Below, piece after piece: positions 21,419 to 34,722 of a stretch of 64,000 nucleotides of DNA (position 1 is the first letter of the stretch; each line of letters starts with the position of its first letter). The position numbers were made by a program, and so were the translations under genes. Under the pieces are notes generated by a model. It ran no database searches, was not told the DNA's origin, and saw only the letters and a program-made list of their open reading frames with translations. This stretch comes from Cloeon dipterum (Eukaryota; Arthropoda; Insecta; Ephemeroptera; Baetidae), in NCBI RefSeq assembly GCF_949628265.1, contig NC_088787.1, positions 10,096,501 to 10,160,500 of the forward strand, given 5' to 3'.

Positions 21419-23897
21419 ATGGATTCAGATGCATCACTTAACATCACAAACTACTCGGTGCCTGATGAAGCTGATGAAAGGGATGAGAGCAAGGGTGAAA
21501 GTATCGCAAGTTTTCCCTCCAACGTGGAAGAAAATAACGACACAATAGAATCTGCCACTGATGCTTCGTCCTCATCAGACTCTACAGCAGAGCAAAATGA
21601 ACAAAGTAATCTTACTTAATGTGAAAATCTTTGTGAATTATTATAAATAAATTTTGTGTACAGCAATTAACTGCATTGATCTCATGGAGCGCAACGACTG
21701 CCCAGAACTATTCAAGCTGTTTGTCGAAAATGCCAATGATGACGCAGAGCTGAATGTAGATTTTATTTAAATGCTATTCAATTATGTTAATTTATTTAAT
21801 TAACTTATGTCTGGATAGATCTCTGCCTCCAATTATGCTGGGTCTTTGAGTTATGAACAGTACATAAGAGAGGTGACCATTTCTGTCTTTTTCGCCATGG
21901 GATTTACCAAAATCTCATCTATTCGCTTTGCTAATTTGGAGACTGCTGTCAATATGGTGTCAGATCAGGTAGATTTAACATTGATAGACCTTAGTAAGGC
22001 ACAAAATTGTTTTTCACAATCAGCTTGAAGATATGCGAGTGGAGAAGATGCCATATCAACTATCTATCGAAAATGATTTGACTGATTCAAGCTCCATAAA
22101 TGAGACCTATGAGCAACCGTTTCTCAACTTCATTTCAAGCTGCTTCCCTGATGATTCGAATTGCAAGGAACAGGCTAAATTCTTCCTGAAATTCTGCAAG
22201 AAACTCTCCAATTGTTTTGCTGCTCAAGCAAGATACACTGGAAATTTGATTGGTAAGTTTGAAAAAAAAATGAATTTGGCCCTCCAAGCGTTATTTTTTT
22301 TCCAAATTTTAACTTATCATTAGCATGTTAACGTATCAACAAAATGTCAATTCGAGAAATTACCATGAAACTGCTATTTTGGCGTAACTATTCATATTAC
22401 TGGGCGAATTTTCTAATTATTGTTGTTCAAGTGAAATTCCGCTTGTTTATTTACAGCGCGAGCCGTTGTAAGGAAAATCTTGGACACTCTTCAAGAACGT
22501 ACAGATGAAAGTCTGAGATTATCTGGCGGTGGAGAAATCAATGCCGAGACCAGAAAAGAACTGCGTCTCCTGTATGACCAAGTCCCACCATTCATTCAGC
22601 ACTTGGGCCTTGGTTCTCGGCAAGTAATTCCTTAAAAGCAAATAGCTGAATTTAATGATTTATTTTTCAGTGAGTACTGCGAAATTCCCATCAGAAAGGC
22701 CAGTTGTGAGGAGCTGTGTAGCCTGATGGTCAAACACCCTGCAGCTGTGGCCAAAAGAGAGGCGATGGATTATGTTGCACTCAGTCTGACTTCCTTGACA
22801 AGGGAAGAGCAAGCGCACGCAATCAAAGTAAACTAAAATTTCACAGTACTGAAAAAAAATTTTAAATATGTTTTGATAGTGCTTCAGTGTTGTGGTGAAA
22901 CAATTGGGTGACGTTCACAGCAGCCATGTAAAGCGATTCATGAAGGAGAATGGTGACATTTTCAACCTAAATCTTGCAAATCCATGCAGGGAGTTTGGTC
23001 CCTCTTACGAGATCTTGGAGACTAGTCGCCGACGGGGGTCAGTCTTTAATTTATTTTATCTCTCGTGTGCTCTCATATTTTTTTGGGAATTCCTGTCGGT
23101 GTCCGGCTGTGAGAGTCTTGAGTCCCATTAAACACCCAATTTTGGGTTTTGGGCCGGCTTAACCGGTTTAAAGTCGAGTTTTGCTTCAACGATAGCGGCT
23201 GAAAAACATTTAAAATATAACATTGCTAAAGAGCCGCTTTTTTTCTTTGGCTCTCTTAAATAACTGTCAACTTTTGGCCTAATTCTCTATTTTGTTGCAG
23301 TTGGCTAAACCAAAAAGCAAATGAGTTGTTTGAATTGGTCATGTACAAGCACTTAAGTCGCTCTACTGACAAAGAGCTGCGCAAGTATGCTGCAGATTTC
23401 CATGTCAAGAGGAATGCTGGCAAAAATGTTCTTTTATCACTCTCTCGGCTTCTGTGCCAGAATAATGAGGTCAGATATTTCTTTTACATAAATGCAAAAT
23501 TGGGCCAACTAAAGTTAAATAATCTTTCAACAGAACCTCGAGGAGATGTGGAAGCCAATCGGAGCATTGATTGGCAAGGTTAACCCAGATGATCTTGATG
23601 AAGTCTTTCACGCTTTAACGCATGATGAGGATCTCTCTAATAAACACTGTCTTTACTTGACAGAAGTTCTCAAACACTTTGGAGAGATTGTTCAGAAGGT
23701 GAATTGCTTTTGATTTTTGTGGTACCCACTGACATATTATTATATAAATACATTATAGTTCATTATATTTCATAAATTATAACTCTGCATTTTTTCAGTA
23801 ACTTACTTAACAATCTTGGTTTAAAAGATATGGTGCTTTGTAAAATAAATGAGATTTGTGCTAAGGCAGACTCATGATGTGGCCAGCTTATAATGTA

Positions 23898-23939
<42 letters not shown>

Positions 23940-26153
23940 TTGACATGGTACTAACTATCAACTATCATTCACAGAAGGAGCTCAGCGAGTTAGAAAACAA
24001 GTTCAAAGTGCTGCTGGTCAATAATTTTGATCAGCTGACTCAGCGTTTCAAGGAGAACCTCGAAGAGTTGGAGTCTCTTAAGAATTTGTCTCAGTTCATC
24101 CCCAGCAAGAAATACGCCAAGGTTGTGTTCCGACGAAAATTGAAAGTTGTAAGTTACAATATAAATTTCTAGGAGAAGGCCAACCTGGAGGAGTTCATCA
24201 AGAATCAGACCAGACAAGAAAGTTCAGATCTGAACAGTATTCCAAAGAAGAAGTTGAAGCGAGTTGATCTTTCAGAGGTAGAGAAGAACCTTGTGCAGTG
24301 GAAAAAAAACCTGCCTTCCATTATTTCTCATACTGTGACCGACAAGAAAGCATTGGAGGCCCTGGAACAGGCTAAATTCTGCCTTGAAAATATGGAAGAT
24401 GGCCCTGAAGGATTGGCTCTGAAGTGCAATGGCATTGTGAAAACTCTGGCCAGATGTGTCACGTCGGAAGACGCTGATGAATTTGAACAGGCAAGACCCA
24501 AACCTAATTTTTAATCTTGAGACGTCAAATGGTAGCAATATATGAGCTAAATATTTTTATTTAGGCTACTCTATGCTTTTTCGTTCAGAAAACCTCTCAT
24601 TAGTGTAATGCACTGAACCTTCCAAACGTGTGATATTTATTTAACTACAATATTTCGACTTGTTTGCATATTCATGCTTAATATTTTGCTTTTGAGAGTA
24701 GATGAACCTTTAAAAATCGGTAAAATTAAATTCACCGCACATTATTTTTCATTTTATTATATTGAATTTTCCTAATTATTGATTTATTTCACATGATTTA
24801 GGGATTCAATATAAATTCTCACGGCTACAGGATCAATCAAACTCAATTAATTTTCAGGATACTCGGATGCAAAGCTCAATTTTTGTGCTCTTTTGTAGCT
24901 CGTCTTGGAAGCTCTCACTGTTGAAAATTTAGCTTGCCACGTGTTGTTGAATGAAGATGAGGAGATGGAACAGCAATCTGATGATGTCCCCTCCATCAAA
25001 TCATTTACCATTGGTGTTCAACGGCTCCTTCTGACTGGATTGGGCCCTAAAGTGGGCATTACTGTAAGTAAATTTTTTTTAGTGTATAGTAATGTGAACG
25101 AAGATAAATCATTCATAAATCATTTGTATTTCATATTTTGAGTAGGATAAGATATTTAAATTACCTTACAGGCGTTGCAGTTTCTCTTTGAAATTCTCCT
25201 TCGCAGTCCTGAAGTTGTCGAAGTAGATGAAGACTTGCTGGTAATCAACTTGCAAGAGCTGATTTTGAGGCCCACTGGTGAAGCGAAAATTGCTGTGGGA
25301 CTGAGAATTAATGCCTTGAAAGTAATTTGCCACATACGCTCCATTAACGTATTCAAGAAGGTGTCCGCAGAGCTGTTCCTCGCAGTTGGAGATGTAATAA
25401 TGATTTGTGAGCACTATGAAAAATTCTATAACGCCATCATCCATACAGGGCAGTTGCACGTCTATTCAAAAGGTTGTCTGCAGGCCCTTCTTGCAGCTGT
25501 TTGCTGAGGCAACCAAAAGCATCGTTAAGGCTACAAAGGCTAAAGACAAGATACGTTATGCAGAAATGCCTTGGCATGTCATGATAGGCTATACAACAGA
25601 CGCCATCGAAAGAGCTGACAAGTCTGCATTGGATGCGATCATTCTTCGCATACAGGTGCTATATAATTTCCTATTTAATTGTGCATTATTTGCGCATGAA
25701 TCTTTCTACCAGCGCTCAGTAGAGCATATCGTGAAGGAGTTGGGCAAGAACCGTACTGATAAATTCAAGAAGGTCACTTTCACGATGCTCGAATCGCTGT
25801 GGTTGAAAGCGAACTATGGTCAGAAGAATGAAGAAATTCTACTTGCTGCATTTGGAGCTCCGTTGGTTGGTGCCTTAACCCTGAAAGACAGAAAGCAAAT
25901 GTTGGTATTTTAATTTATTTTTTGGTCAGTCTAGTGAAATCAATTTCAGGCAGAAAAAATTCCCGATCTCACGTTGTGAGAAAATTGGGAGTAAGTACTT
26001 TGGAATTTACCACACTGCTCTAACTGAAGGTAATTGTTTTATTTTGTTGCTATTCAATTTAGTCACACTTGATTAGGAACCCAAGATGCGCCTGTCAATG
26101 ACTCTTCTCACTCTCCTGATGTTCCAATGCGAGACAGCGAAGATGGTGTTTAA
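21419..26153 (+). CDS. Gene H copy C: 966-aa form with extended C-terminus
   Basis: The ATG is at 21,419 and the exon pattern is that of copy A, with one codon fewer (DDVPSIK for DDVLPSIK). All frames are open. Two introns have GC donors: the one shared with copy A, and a new one after 24,490 (GAACAG|GCAAGA, where copy A has CTG|GTAAGA). The penultimate acceptor region reads CAGGCAG. Using the second AG (exon 25,954-26,029) joins to 26,077-26,153 and adds an acidic tail (LKKFPISRCEKIG through MRDSEDGV) ending at TAA 26,151. Using the first AG would stop at 25,977-25,979, as in copy A. Good phase and codon content across both last exons favour the long form as ancestral. Product family not recognised. 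Confidence 0.75.
23900..23935. repeat. (AT)n microsatellite in gene H intron, unit 3
   Basis: About 36 bp of alternating A and T in the intron before the KELSELENKF exon. The matching run in unit 4 (34,669-34,718) is about 50 bp. This is the main difference between the two gene H copies. Confidence 0.95.
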
Positions 26154-26742
26154 TAGGAGCATTGATTGGAAGAGCTAAGCTGCGCTTCTGAAGTGGTCAA
26201 TGATTTCCCCATGAATAGGCCACTACCAAACTTCTGAGGAGTTGATACATTATTGAATTATTTTTTAAAAATCAAATCATAAAGGAAACAACTGTTTCGG
26301 CTATCAAAGCCTCGTCAGCAGTACTTTGTCATCTAATAAATATTTAATATTTGAATAAATGTAAAGTTACATACCCCCCTCTAAAGCAAAAAAATCCATT
26401 CGAAAGTTGTGATAAATTAAATTTTGAATTCACATTAAAAAGAAGCTAAATTTTCAATTTAAGAGAAGGAAATAATGAAATAAACTATATTGAATCCTTT
26501 TGTACTGGACAGCCATTTCCTAAAAAACTGCCATTAAAGCCCGAAACTAATGGTCAAAGTATTTGCAAAAGCGAGCAGCTAATGCAAACACAAAAAACCT
26601 TAAATCTCGTCTTTAATCTATGTCTACTTGTGAAATTAATACTATGTATAATACTAACGCATGCAAAATCACACTAGATTCAAGTTAATCCTAAAATATG
26701 TACAAATATTTACATGTGGAAGTTCCTCTTCGAGTCTCCACA

Positions 26743-28106
26743 TCAAGCCGGCCACGGGGGACAGCAGTCGCAGGGTTCCATTCGAACTGAGTTGCCAAAA
26801 TACCTGGACCTTCTTGAATAACAGAGCGGGAAACTGCATGGACAACCAGCCAGGACGCCGTTGTGAATGCTGCGCAGGTGGTCCTCGTCAAGGATGCCTT
26901 TAAGCTTGGATTCTACGGCAGAAAACTGGTTAGGGTGAATTGAAACAAATCTAACTTTTTTTAACAGCCGGTGGAAAAATGTTGGTGCCGGTATGCTTGT
27001 TCCGGAAGCTTGAAAAACGTGCCATCCCCAGGATAGAGCGGCGTCCAGCAGGTGTAGTTCAGTGAGGTCGGCAGGGAACTTGTCTAAGTTGAGCACTGCC
27101 TCCACACTCTGGACGTGGGAGAGCCTCCACGCTGCTGACTCGAAGACGGACACCGGGTCCTCCGCCACCTGCTTGAGAAGCCGGTGAGACAGGTATGGGT
27201 ACAGGTCCTTTTTACGAGTTTGCTCCAGGAGGTCGTACAAAAAGAAGGCGTCGAGAGCGCTGTCACACAAGAGGTCGTGCTGCACCTCCTGGCACAAGCA
27301 ATCTGCTTGCCACAGCAGACCGTACCTAAAAATGACAGATTTGAGAGAAGAATCAACTTGAGGCAACTTATTCGAGTGGAGTAGGCTGAGGGCCGCATTC
27401 ATGGCGTCGACGTCCGGACGACAGAGGGCCTGCAGCTCGAGGAACGAGTCCTGACAGAAGGAAGCGGCCAGTCCTGGGCTGTTGGACTTCAAAGCCTCGC
27501 TGTGCACCTTGAAGATGGCGGCTAGCGGTCCGTCAAGAAGCCGAACGAAGATTGTGGCGTTGGGCTTGTCTTTTCGGTATTCAAATTCGACCTCCAAAAC
27601 CTGTGAACGGTGTCAAGCGGGACGATCATATCGAAAAATAACATTCATTATTTATTAACCACCAAATTAGCATGTAAACAACTCCTACTGGGATATCCGA
27701 GATTTAAATTTCGAAGGAAAGCATTCTTGATCACGTGCTTCAAAATTTGTGCAGCAGAAATTATATTTATTTGAAGCATGTTTCGACATTTTGTACCCAT
27801 ACGTTTAGCATAAAAATCGCGATACATAATTTTTACTCTGAACTTTCATTCAAGCTCAACGGAAAATCAGGAAAGAGCTTTTTATTGACGCATAAAAATT
27901 TTTTAAGAAAATATTAACTACTGCTCCTGTTTGTGCACGTGTTACGGATCCAAATGCGGCGGCCATGATGGATTAAGGATGTCATTGTGTGGTCAACTTA
28001 AACTTCATTTTAACCCCCAAAAGCCTTATAAAATTCAGTTAACACTACTTACAAGTGCTCCGTCGTTCTCTGAGTAGGCAGAATCGTCGTCAGACCAGTA
28101 TTCCAT
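26743..28106 (-). CDS. BTB-BACK domain protein, copy 3 (303 aa)
   Basis: Exons 28,106-28,053 and 27,600-26,743 with all splice and stop signals kept. Distinguishing residues are YRKDKP for YREDKP, EVQHDLLCD, AVLNLDKF, VFQASGTS and HNGVLAG. Several of these are shared with copy 5 (QHDLLCD, VFQASG, HNGVLAG) and others with copy 4 (AVLNLDKF), so differences are shuffled among copies rather than accumulated in a tree-like way. Confidence 0.8.
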
Positions 28107-28362
28107 GATGGAATTTGGATAAAATAGCGATTTTTCGGAAGAGCGATTTAGCGCGTTACTGTATTCTAAGACTTTGCCCCGAAGGGTGACGTCACAGTCG
28201 CTTTTTCCTTTGCTCCTTGAGTTCTCCTTGAGTGTTGCTGCGTGACTATTGGCTTATCTGTTAACCTTGAGGTAGGAGTTTGAAAGTGGCGGGAAATTGG
28301 TTTATTGCAATTCGTTCATGCCGCGGAAAAAGTCCGATCCCCAACTTGCCACTTTGAAACAA

Positions 28363-29100
28363 GTTTTGAAATGTATTTCCCAAAGAAAGACATTAGCTTA
28401 AAAAATCCTCACGTCAGACACATTATGTTAAAAAAATAAAATAACAAGTTATATTTTAAGAAAATTATTTGATAATTTCAAATCCGTTAAACACTTAAGT
28501 TATTATTTCAAATGCACTGGTTTGAATACCTAGAATTGGAATAATAGGGAGTGTTTGAATTATGTTTTACAGTTTACCAACATTGAGAGCTTGACTTTCC
28601 TCGGCTTCCCGCCTTACGTTATGCTCCGCTTTATCTACACCTTCGGAGCTAAACTAAACGCATTGAACATCCAACACGATGACCGCATGATTGAACCGTT
28701 CCTGAATTTAAATCGGATGTCCACTTCTTGCGCTTTGCTTTGAGAGACTACGATTGTGGCTAGTCGTCAGCGACCCAGAGCCAATCACTTTTTACGCTCG
28801 TCTCAGCGTGTGGAATTGGATTTCACGTTGTAAGTATTATTTAAAATAAGGTTGGGCACTTCAGTTGCTTGTCTAGTTTTGCTGTGTGTGACATTCTTTC
28901 TATTTGACACACACACCATACATATACTGTATATATCTCGATAGTTGGTAAACTAGAACATAAAAGCCTTTAAAATTTTCTGATTCGTGCTTATATAGTA
29001 TGGTGTCAGTCGCACGGGAAAAAAGTCGGTTGCGAAACATAAAAATGAGAGCTAATATAATCCAAATAAACACATTTAAAATATTTTATTGAAAAACTGC
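28363..29100 (+). pseudogene. LRR-gene fragments, unit 3 (broken)
   Basis: Exon 3 end and exon 4 body (about 28,560-28,830, NIESLTFLGFPPYVML). The frame ends after NLNRMSTSCALL. As in unit 2, the exon 5 scrap and the palindrome are missing. Confidence 0.7.
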
Positions 29101-29912
29101 AAAGCAGGGTAGCCAGAAGTAGTGTTAGAGTGGAGTTTCCAGTGGTGCGCCGGTTGCCTTGCATCAACGAAACCAATCTAATGGAAACGCCAGAGTCCCT
29201 CATCACCACTTTCCTCATCAGCCAAACTTATGCCTCCGCCAGATCTTCAGTCAGAAGATGTATCCTTCCGTCACGAGAAATTTCGCCTCCCCCTTGGCCA
29301 AACCCAACATGCTTGCAGATCCTGAGGAGGCTGAAGTTGCTTCCATGAAAGATAGACGAGAGGCAAGTATTTGTGTGTTGTGGAATTAAGGCGATGAAAA
29401 TAATATTAATTTCTTACAGCTGAAGCCTACGCTCTTTTTGAAGGAACATTGAGAGAGGAAGAGGTGAATTTTGAGGCCAAGCTTGCTGCCAAAGAAAATG
29501 AGTTCACAATTGTGAAGAAAAGAGTGCCCTCCGCGCGGTATAACAATAAGAAGAAGACTGTTAGCAGGAACCCAACAAGAACCAATACTGGATTCACGCG
29601 ACCTGCCATCCTTAAAGAACTGAAGAAAGATCAGTATAGGTGCATAAACGCCTGCCCGAAAAGGTACAAACATTATCAAGACATTGCATCAAATATTAAT
29701 TTAACATTTTTGGTCCACAGCTGGAAAAATACTTTAAGAGTGGTCTATTTATAGTTAGGAATGACTTTCTCGGGACTCTCTCGATGAACATCAACATTGT
29801 GTCGAGAAAGAAGATGGTGAATGAAGCAAACGTAAGGAAGGTCATGAGGGCCTGCCATACAGCAGGCGTGGCCAAGAATTTTAACAAGTTTGCCAGGTTA
29901 ATTTGTACGTGA
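29101..29912 (+). pseudogene. 3' part of the basic-tailed, possibly CENP-T-like gene, unit 3 (best-preserved frame)
   Basis: This copy alone keeps the extra bases in CCTCCGCGCGGTAT, so its middle exon reads through EEEVNFEAKLAAKENEFTIV, then RTNTGFTRPAILKELKKDQ, to an intron before the last exon. Joining DRREA + T + EAYALFEG across the first intron needs a GTATTT donor at about 29,367. The last exon has an early in-frame TAG after RVVYL in one reading and a TGA at 29,910. The protein end is strongly basic (SRKKMVNEANVRKVMRACHT). A histone-fold, CENP-T-like end is a tentative reading only. It may be a 5'-truncated relic rather than a gene. Confidence 0.4.
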
Positions 29913-30990
29913 GTACCTCCGTACCTAGGATTATTTTTTATTTGTCAATAAATTTTGTTACTTTATCAATGTCAGTATTAATATCACTTGAAAAACCCTG
30001 AAAAAATAACTTATCAAGCAGTTATTTCACTTAATGAAAGATCGGTAAGATCATTTAATGTCCAACAGAAGTTTTATTATAAAATAAAGGCTTTTCGTTT
30101 TTGTTACCTATATATTACTAATAAAAATATTTGCATCCAATTTGAAGAAAAATATTGATGATTCAAATATCATTAACTAACAATAAAATAATAAACTTTT
30201 TCCATAAAATTTAATATCGTAAGACAAGCTTGGTCTGTTTTAACACACAATCATAAGCTTTCGGGAGTTTTTCTGATCTGGGGGCATGTCACAGCACCGT
30301 TTTTTAGCTCGACCTGGAAACACTACAATGCGTTGCCATTTTTTCACAAGGTAGCTTGCCGTGATCCGCCCCCTGATTGTAGGAGGGTGTTCATCCGTGC
30401 GCAAAGGCTTGACTTTTATCGCATATCATTCAGCAGAGCTGTTAAGTGCAATAAAAATACTAATTTATTCCAGTGTTTCACTTGAACGAAAATTAATTCT
30501 GCTGTAAAATATTCAAGAAATTAATTTTCATTCCTGTATTTATGAAAGAGTGAATTTCCTGAACAAGAAATAAATAAGAAACAATAAATCAAATAAATTA
30601 CAATTCAATGCTCCTTCCTGCTTTCTCAAACTTAAAAATTAAATATGTGCCTTATTAAAATTCTGTTTTTTCTTGTATTTTTACTATATATATATATAGT
30701 CTTCCATGAACATTTTACTGCACGAAACTTTTAATATGTTTCATTAGTTGGAATTTCCAAACGTTTTTCGGGTTTTCCAAACTTCTATTTTTTTATTTTA
30801 CATCCAACAGAGATGATTTTTTTGCATCACAAGACACAAAATTATTAATATTCGAAAATAAGTAAAATAAATTATTTTTCAAAATTATAATTATTTTAAA
30901 ATTTTCAAGTTAAGTTTGTCCAGCATTATTTTTATGTTCCTAAAAAATCCCGATGAAATTTTACTTGTTGCACGATGGAAATAATACTAG
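29913..30990. other. Spacer across the unit 3/4 boundary
   Basis: AT-rich, no gene seen. The only notable difference from the unit 2/3 spacer is an 11-bp insertion near 30,566 (AATAAGAAAC), which unit 5 also has (near 41,766). Confidence 0.5.
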
Positions 30991-32187
30991 AAAAAAGCAG
31001 GATGATCTAAATTACAGTCTTGGAATTCGCGCTGCTCTTGCGTGTATGGCTATGCGCTAGAATTCCTAAAAATAGAAGACATCAGAACATAGCTCAAGCT
31101 TGACCGCGCGCGATCACAGTCAAGAGGTGTTGCTGCATGATACCAATATGCAATCAGGGGAAGCGCGGGAAAAAGTTGGGTTCATGCTCTGCTCGCAACT
31201 CGCTATGTCGCAATAGCTCTCTGCTTGTCTCTGGCTGGTAGGTGTGTTGGAGGATGAAAAAAGTCGAGAAAGCGGGGAGAGCTGCAGCTTTAGCTGGCGC
31301 CGCTGGAGGGAGAAAGGAGAATAGACGAGTGTTACTCGTCGGAAAGTTTCTGAGTTGAGGACGCGACCGACTAGACTAGACCACAGCGAAAAGTTGGCGA
31401 AGGACATCACCAGACTGACCAGACATTGCGGTCGTTTTCATCCTCCTAAACTTGGAAGAAGTAGGTGGTTTTATTCTACAGAACGCTTGGATATCGGGCT
31501 GGACGCAAAGAATTTGAGGAGTTGAAGCAAAGCGGAATACGCGTACATTCCAGCACCAGCAGTATGTCGCTATTAATTTTTTTACATATTTAAATGTATG
31601 TACATTATTATGATAATAATTAATGTACATAATATGTGCGCATAATGTTTTATGATTGCGAGAAAGGTCATTTTTACAATGAACATTTGTTACAATGTGC
31701 ATATTATGGATATTATTATGCACGTACTTAACTCTCATTTCGTAGCACGTCGTTTATGATACATATACATGCATTGTTATTCCTAATTATCTAGATACAT
31801 ACATTCGTCCATTTTAAATTATACAAAAATTCTTTCTCTTTCGTTTGTCGATTCTTGTCTTATTAGTTTCAAAGTAAGCTTTTAATTTATGGTTCCCAGG
31901 GCTTAATATTACATTAATGCGCATGCACTGCTATTCGTTTTTCCATTAGATATATACATTTATATAATATGTACATACCATGGTTCCAAAAGTGTATATG
32001 GTGATCGAAGATTTTTTATTAATATATATTATGTAATCTAACAAATAAGTAAGCAGGTATATAATACGTCTGGTATGTGTAATGTTTGTGCATACATACA
32101 TATTAATTTATTATTTTGGCAGAAAATAAGTCTTCATTTTTTTTTTCTATGTATGAAATGACATCCTACTTTTCTGTACAGAGAGCC

Positions 32188-34666
32188 ATGGATTCAGATG
32201 CATCACTTAACATCACAAACTACTCGGTGCCTGATGAAGCTGATGAAAGGGATGAGAGCAAGGGTGAAAGTATCGCAAGTTTTCCCTCCAACGTGGAAGA
32301 AAATAACGACACAATAGAATCTGCCACTGATGCTTCGTCCTCATCAGACTCTACAGCAGAGCAAAATGAACAAAGTAATCTTACTTAATGTGAAAATCTT
32401 TGTGAATTATTATAAATAAATTTTGTGTACAGCAATTAACTGCATTGATCTCATGGAGCGCAACGACTGCCCAGAACTATTCAAGCTGTTTGTCGAAAAT
32501 GCCAATGATGACGCAGAGCTGAATGTAGATTTTATTTAAATGCTATTCAATTATGTTAATTTATTTAATTAACTTATGTCTGGATAGATCTCTGCCTCCA
32601 ATTATGCTGGGTCTTTGAGTTATGAACAGTACATAAGAGAGGTGACCATTTCTGTCTTTTTCGCCATGGGATTTACCAAAATCTCATCTATTCGCTTTGC
32701 TAATTTGGAGACTGCTGTCAATATGGTGTCAGATCAGGTAGATTTAACATTGATAGACCTTAGTAAGGCACAAAATTGTTTTTCACAATCAGCTTGAAGA
32801 TATGCGAGTGGAGAAGATGCCATATCAACTATCTATCGAAAATGATTTGACTGATTCAAGCTCCATAAATGAGACCTATGAGCAACCGTTTCTCAACTTC
32901 ATTTCAAGCTGCTTCCCTGATGATTCGAATTGCAAGGAACAGGCTAAATTCTTCCTGAAATTCTGCAAGAAACTCTCCAATTGTTTTGCTGCTCAAGCAA
33001 GATACACTGGAAATTTGATTGGTAAGTTTGAAAAAAAAATGAATTTGGCCCTCCAAGCGTTATTTTTTTTCCAAATTTTAACTTATCATTAGCATGTTAA
33101 CGTATCAACAAAATGTCAATTCGAGAAATTACCATGAAACTGCTATTTTGGCGTAACTATTCATATTACTGGGCGAATTTTCTAATTATTGTTGTTCAAG
33201 TGAAATTCCGCTTGTTTATTTACAGCGCGAGCCGTTGTAAGGAAAATCTTGGACACTCTTCAAGAACGTACAGATGAAAGTCTGAGATTATCTGGCGGTG
33301 GAGAAATCAATGCCGAGACCAGAAAAGAACTGCGTCTCCTGTATGACCAAGTCCCACCATTCATTCAGCACTTGGGCCTTGGTTCTCGGCAAGTAATTCC
33401 TTAAAAGCAAATAGCTGAATTTAATGATTTATTTTTCAGTGAGTACTGCGAAATTCCCATCAGAAAGGCCAGTTGTGAGGAGCTGTGTAGCCTGATGGTC
33501 AAACACCCTGCAGCTGTGGCCAAAAGAGAGGCGATGGATTATGTTGCACTCAGTCTGACTTCCTTGACAAGGGAAGAGCAAGCGCACGCAATCAAAGTAA
33601 ACTAAAATTTCACAGTACTGAAAAAAAATTTAAAATATGTTTTGATAGTGCTTCAGTGTTGTGGTGAAACAATTGGGTGACGTTCACAGCAGCCATGTAA
33701 AGCGATTCATGAAGGAGAATGGTGACATTTTCAACCTAAATCTTGCAAATCCATGCAGGGAGTTTGGTCCCTCTTACGAGATCTTGGAGACTAGTCGCCG
33801 ACGGGGGTCAGTCTTTAATTTATTTTATCTCTCGTGTGCTCTCATATTTTTTTGGGAATTCCTGTCGGTGTCCGGCTGTGAGAGTCTTGAGTCCCATTAA
33901 ACACCCAATTTTGGGTTTTGGGCCGGCTTAACCGGTTTAAAGTCGAGTTTTGCTTCAACGATAGCGGCTGAAAAACATTTAAAATATAACATTGCTAAAG
34001 AGCCGCTTTTTTTCTTTGGCTCTCTTAAATAACTGTCAACTTTTGGCCTAATTCTCTATTTTGTTGCAGTTGGCTAAACCAAAAAGCAAATGAGTTGTTT
34101 GAATTGGTCATGTACAAGCACTTAAGTCGCTCTACTGACAAAGAGCTGCGCAAGTATGCTGCAGATTTCCATGTCAAGAGGAATGCTGGCAAAAATGTTC
34201 TTTTATCACTCTCTCGGCTTCTGTGCCAGAATAATGAGGTCAGATATTTCTTTTACATAAATGCAAAATTGGGCCAACTAAAGTTAAATAATCTTTCAAC
34301 AGAACCTCGAGGAGATGTGGAAGCCAATCGGAGCATTGATTGGCAAGGTTAACCCAGATGATCTTGATGAAGTCTTTCACGCTTTAACGCATGATGAGGA
34401 TCTCTCTAATAAACACTGTCTTTACTTGACAGAAGTTCTCAAACACTTTGGAGAGATTGTTCAGAAGGTGAATTGCTTTTGATTTTTGTGGTACCCACTG
34501 ACATATTATTATATAAATACATTATAGTTCATTATATTTCATAAATTATAACTCTGCATTTTTTCAGTAACTTACTTAACAATCTTGGTTTAAAAGATAT
34601 GGTGCTTTGTAAAATAAATGAGATTTGTGCTAAGGCAGACTCATGATGTGGCCAGCTTATAATGTA

Positions 34667-34722
<56 letters not shown>

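Larger units (their letters stand above)
19615..30372 (+). repeat. Tandem array unit 3 (10.8 kb, full form)
   Basis: Carries gene H copy C, BTB-BACK copy 3, and short-form LRR and basic-tailed fragments. From the leader through gene H it is almost base-for-base the same as unit 4 at a constant offset of 10,769. The offset becomes 10,787 after the AT-dinucleotide run. Its tail after BTB-BACK instead resembles unit 2, since both share the LRR-region deletion. Confidence 0.85.

Noticed and set aside
34669-34718. AT-dinucleotide run as a functional site
   Set aside because: An ordinary microsatellite. It is useful only as a marker separating units 3 and 4.
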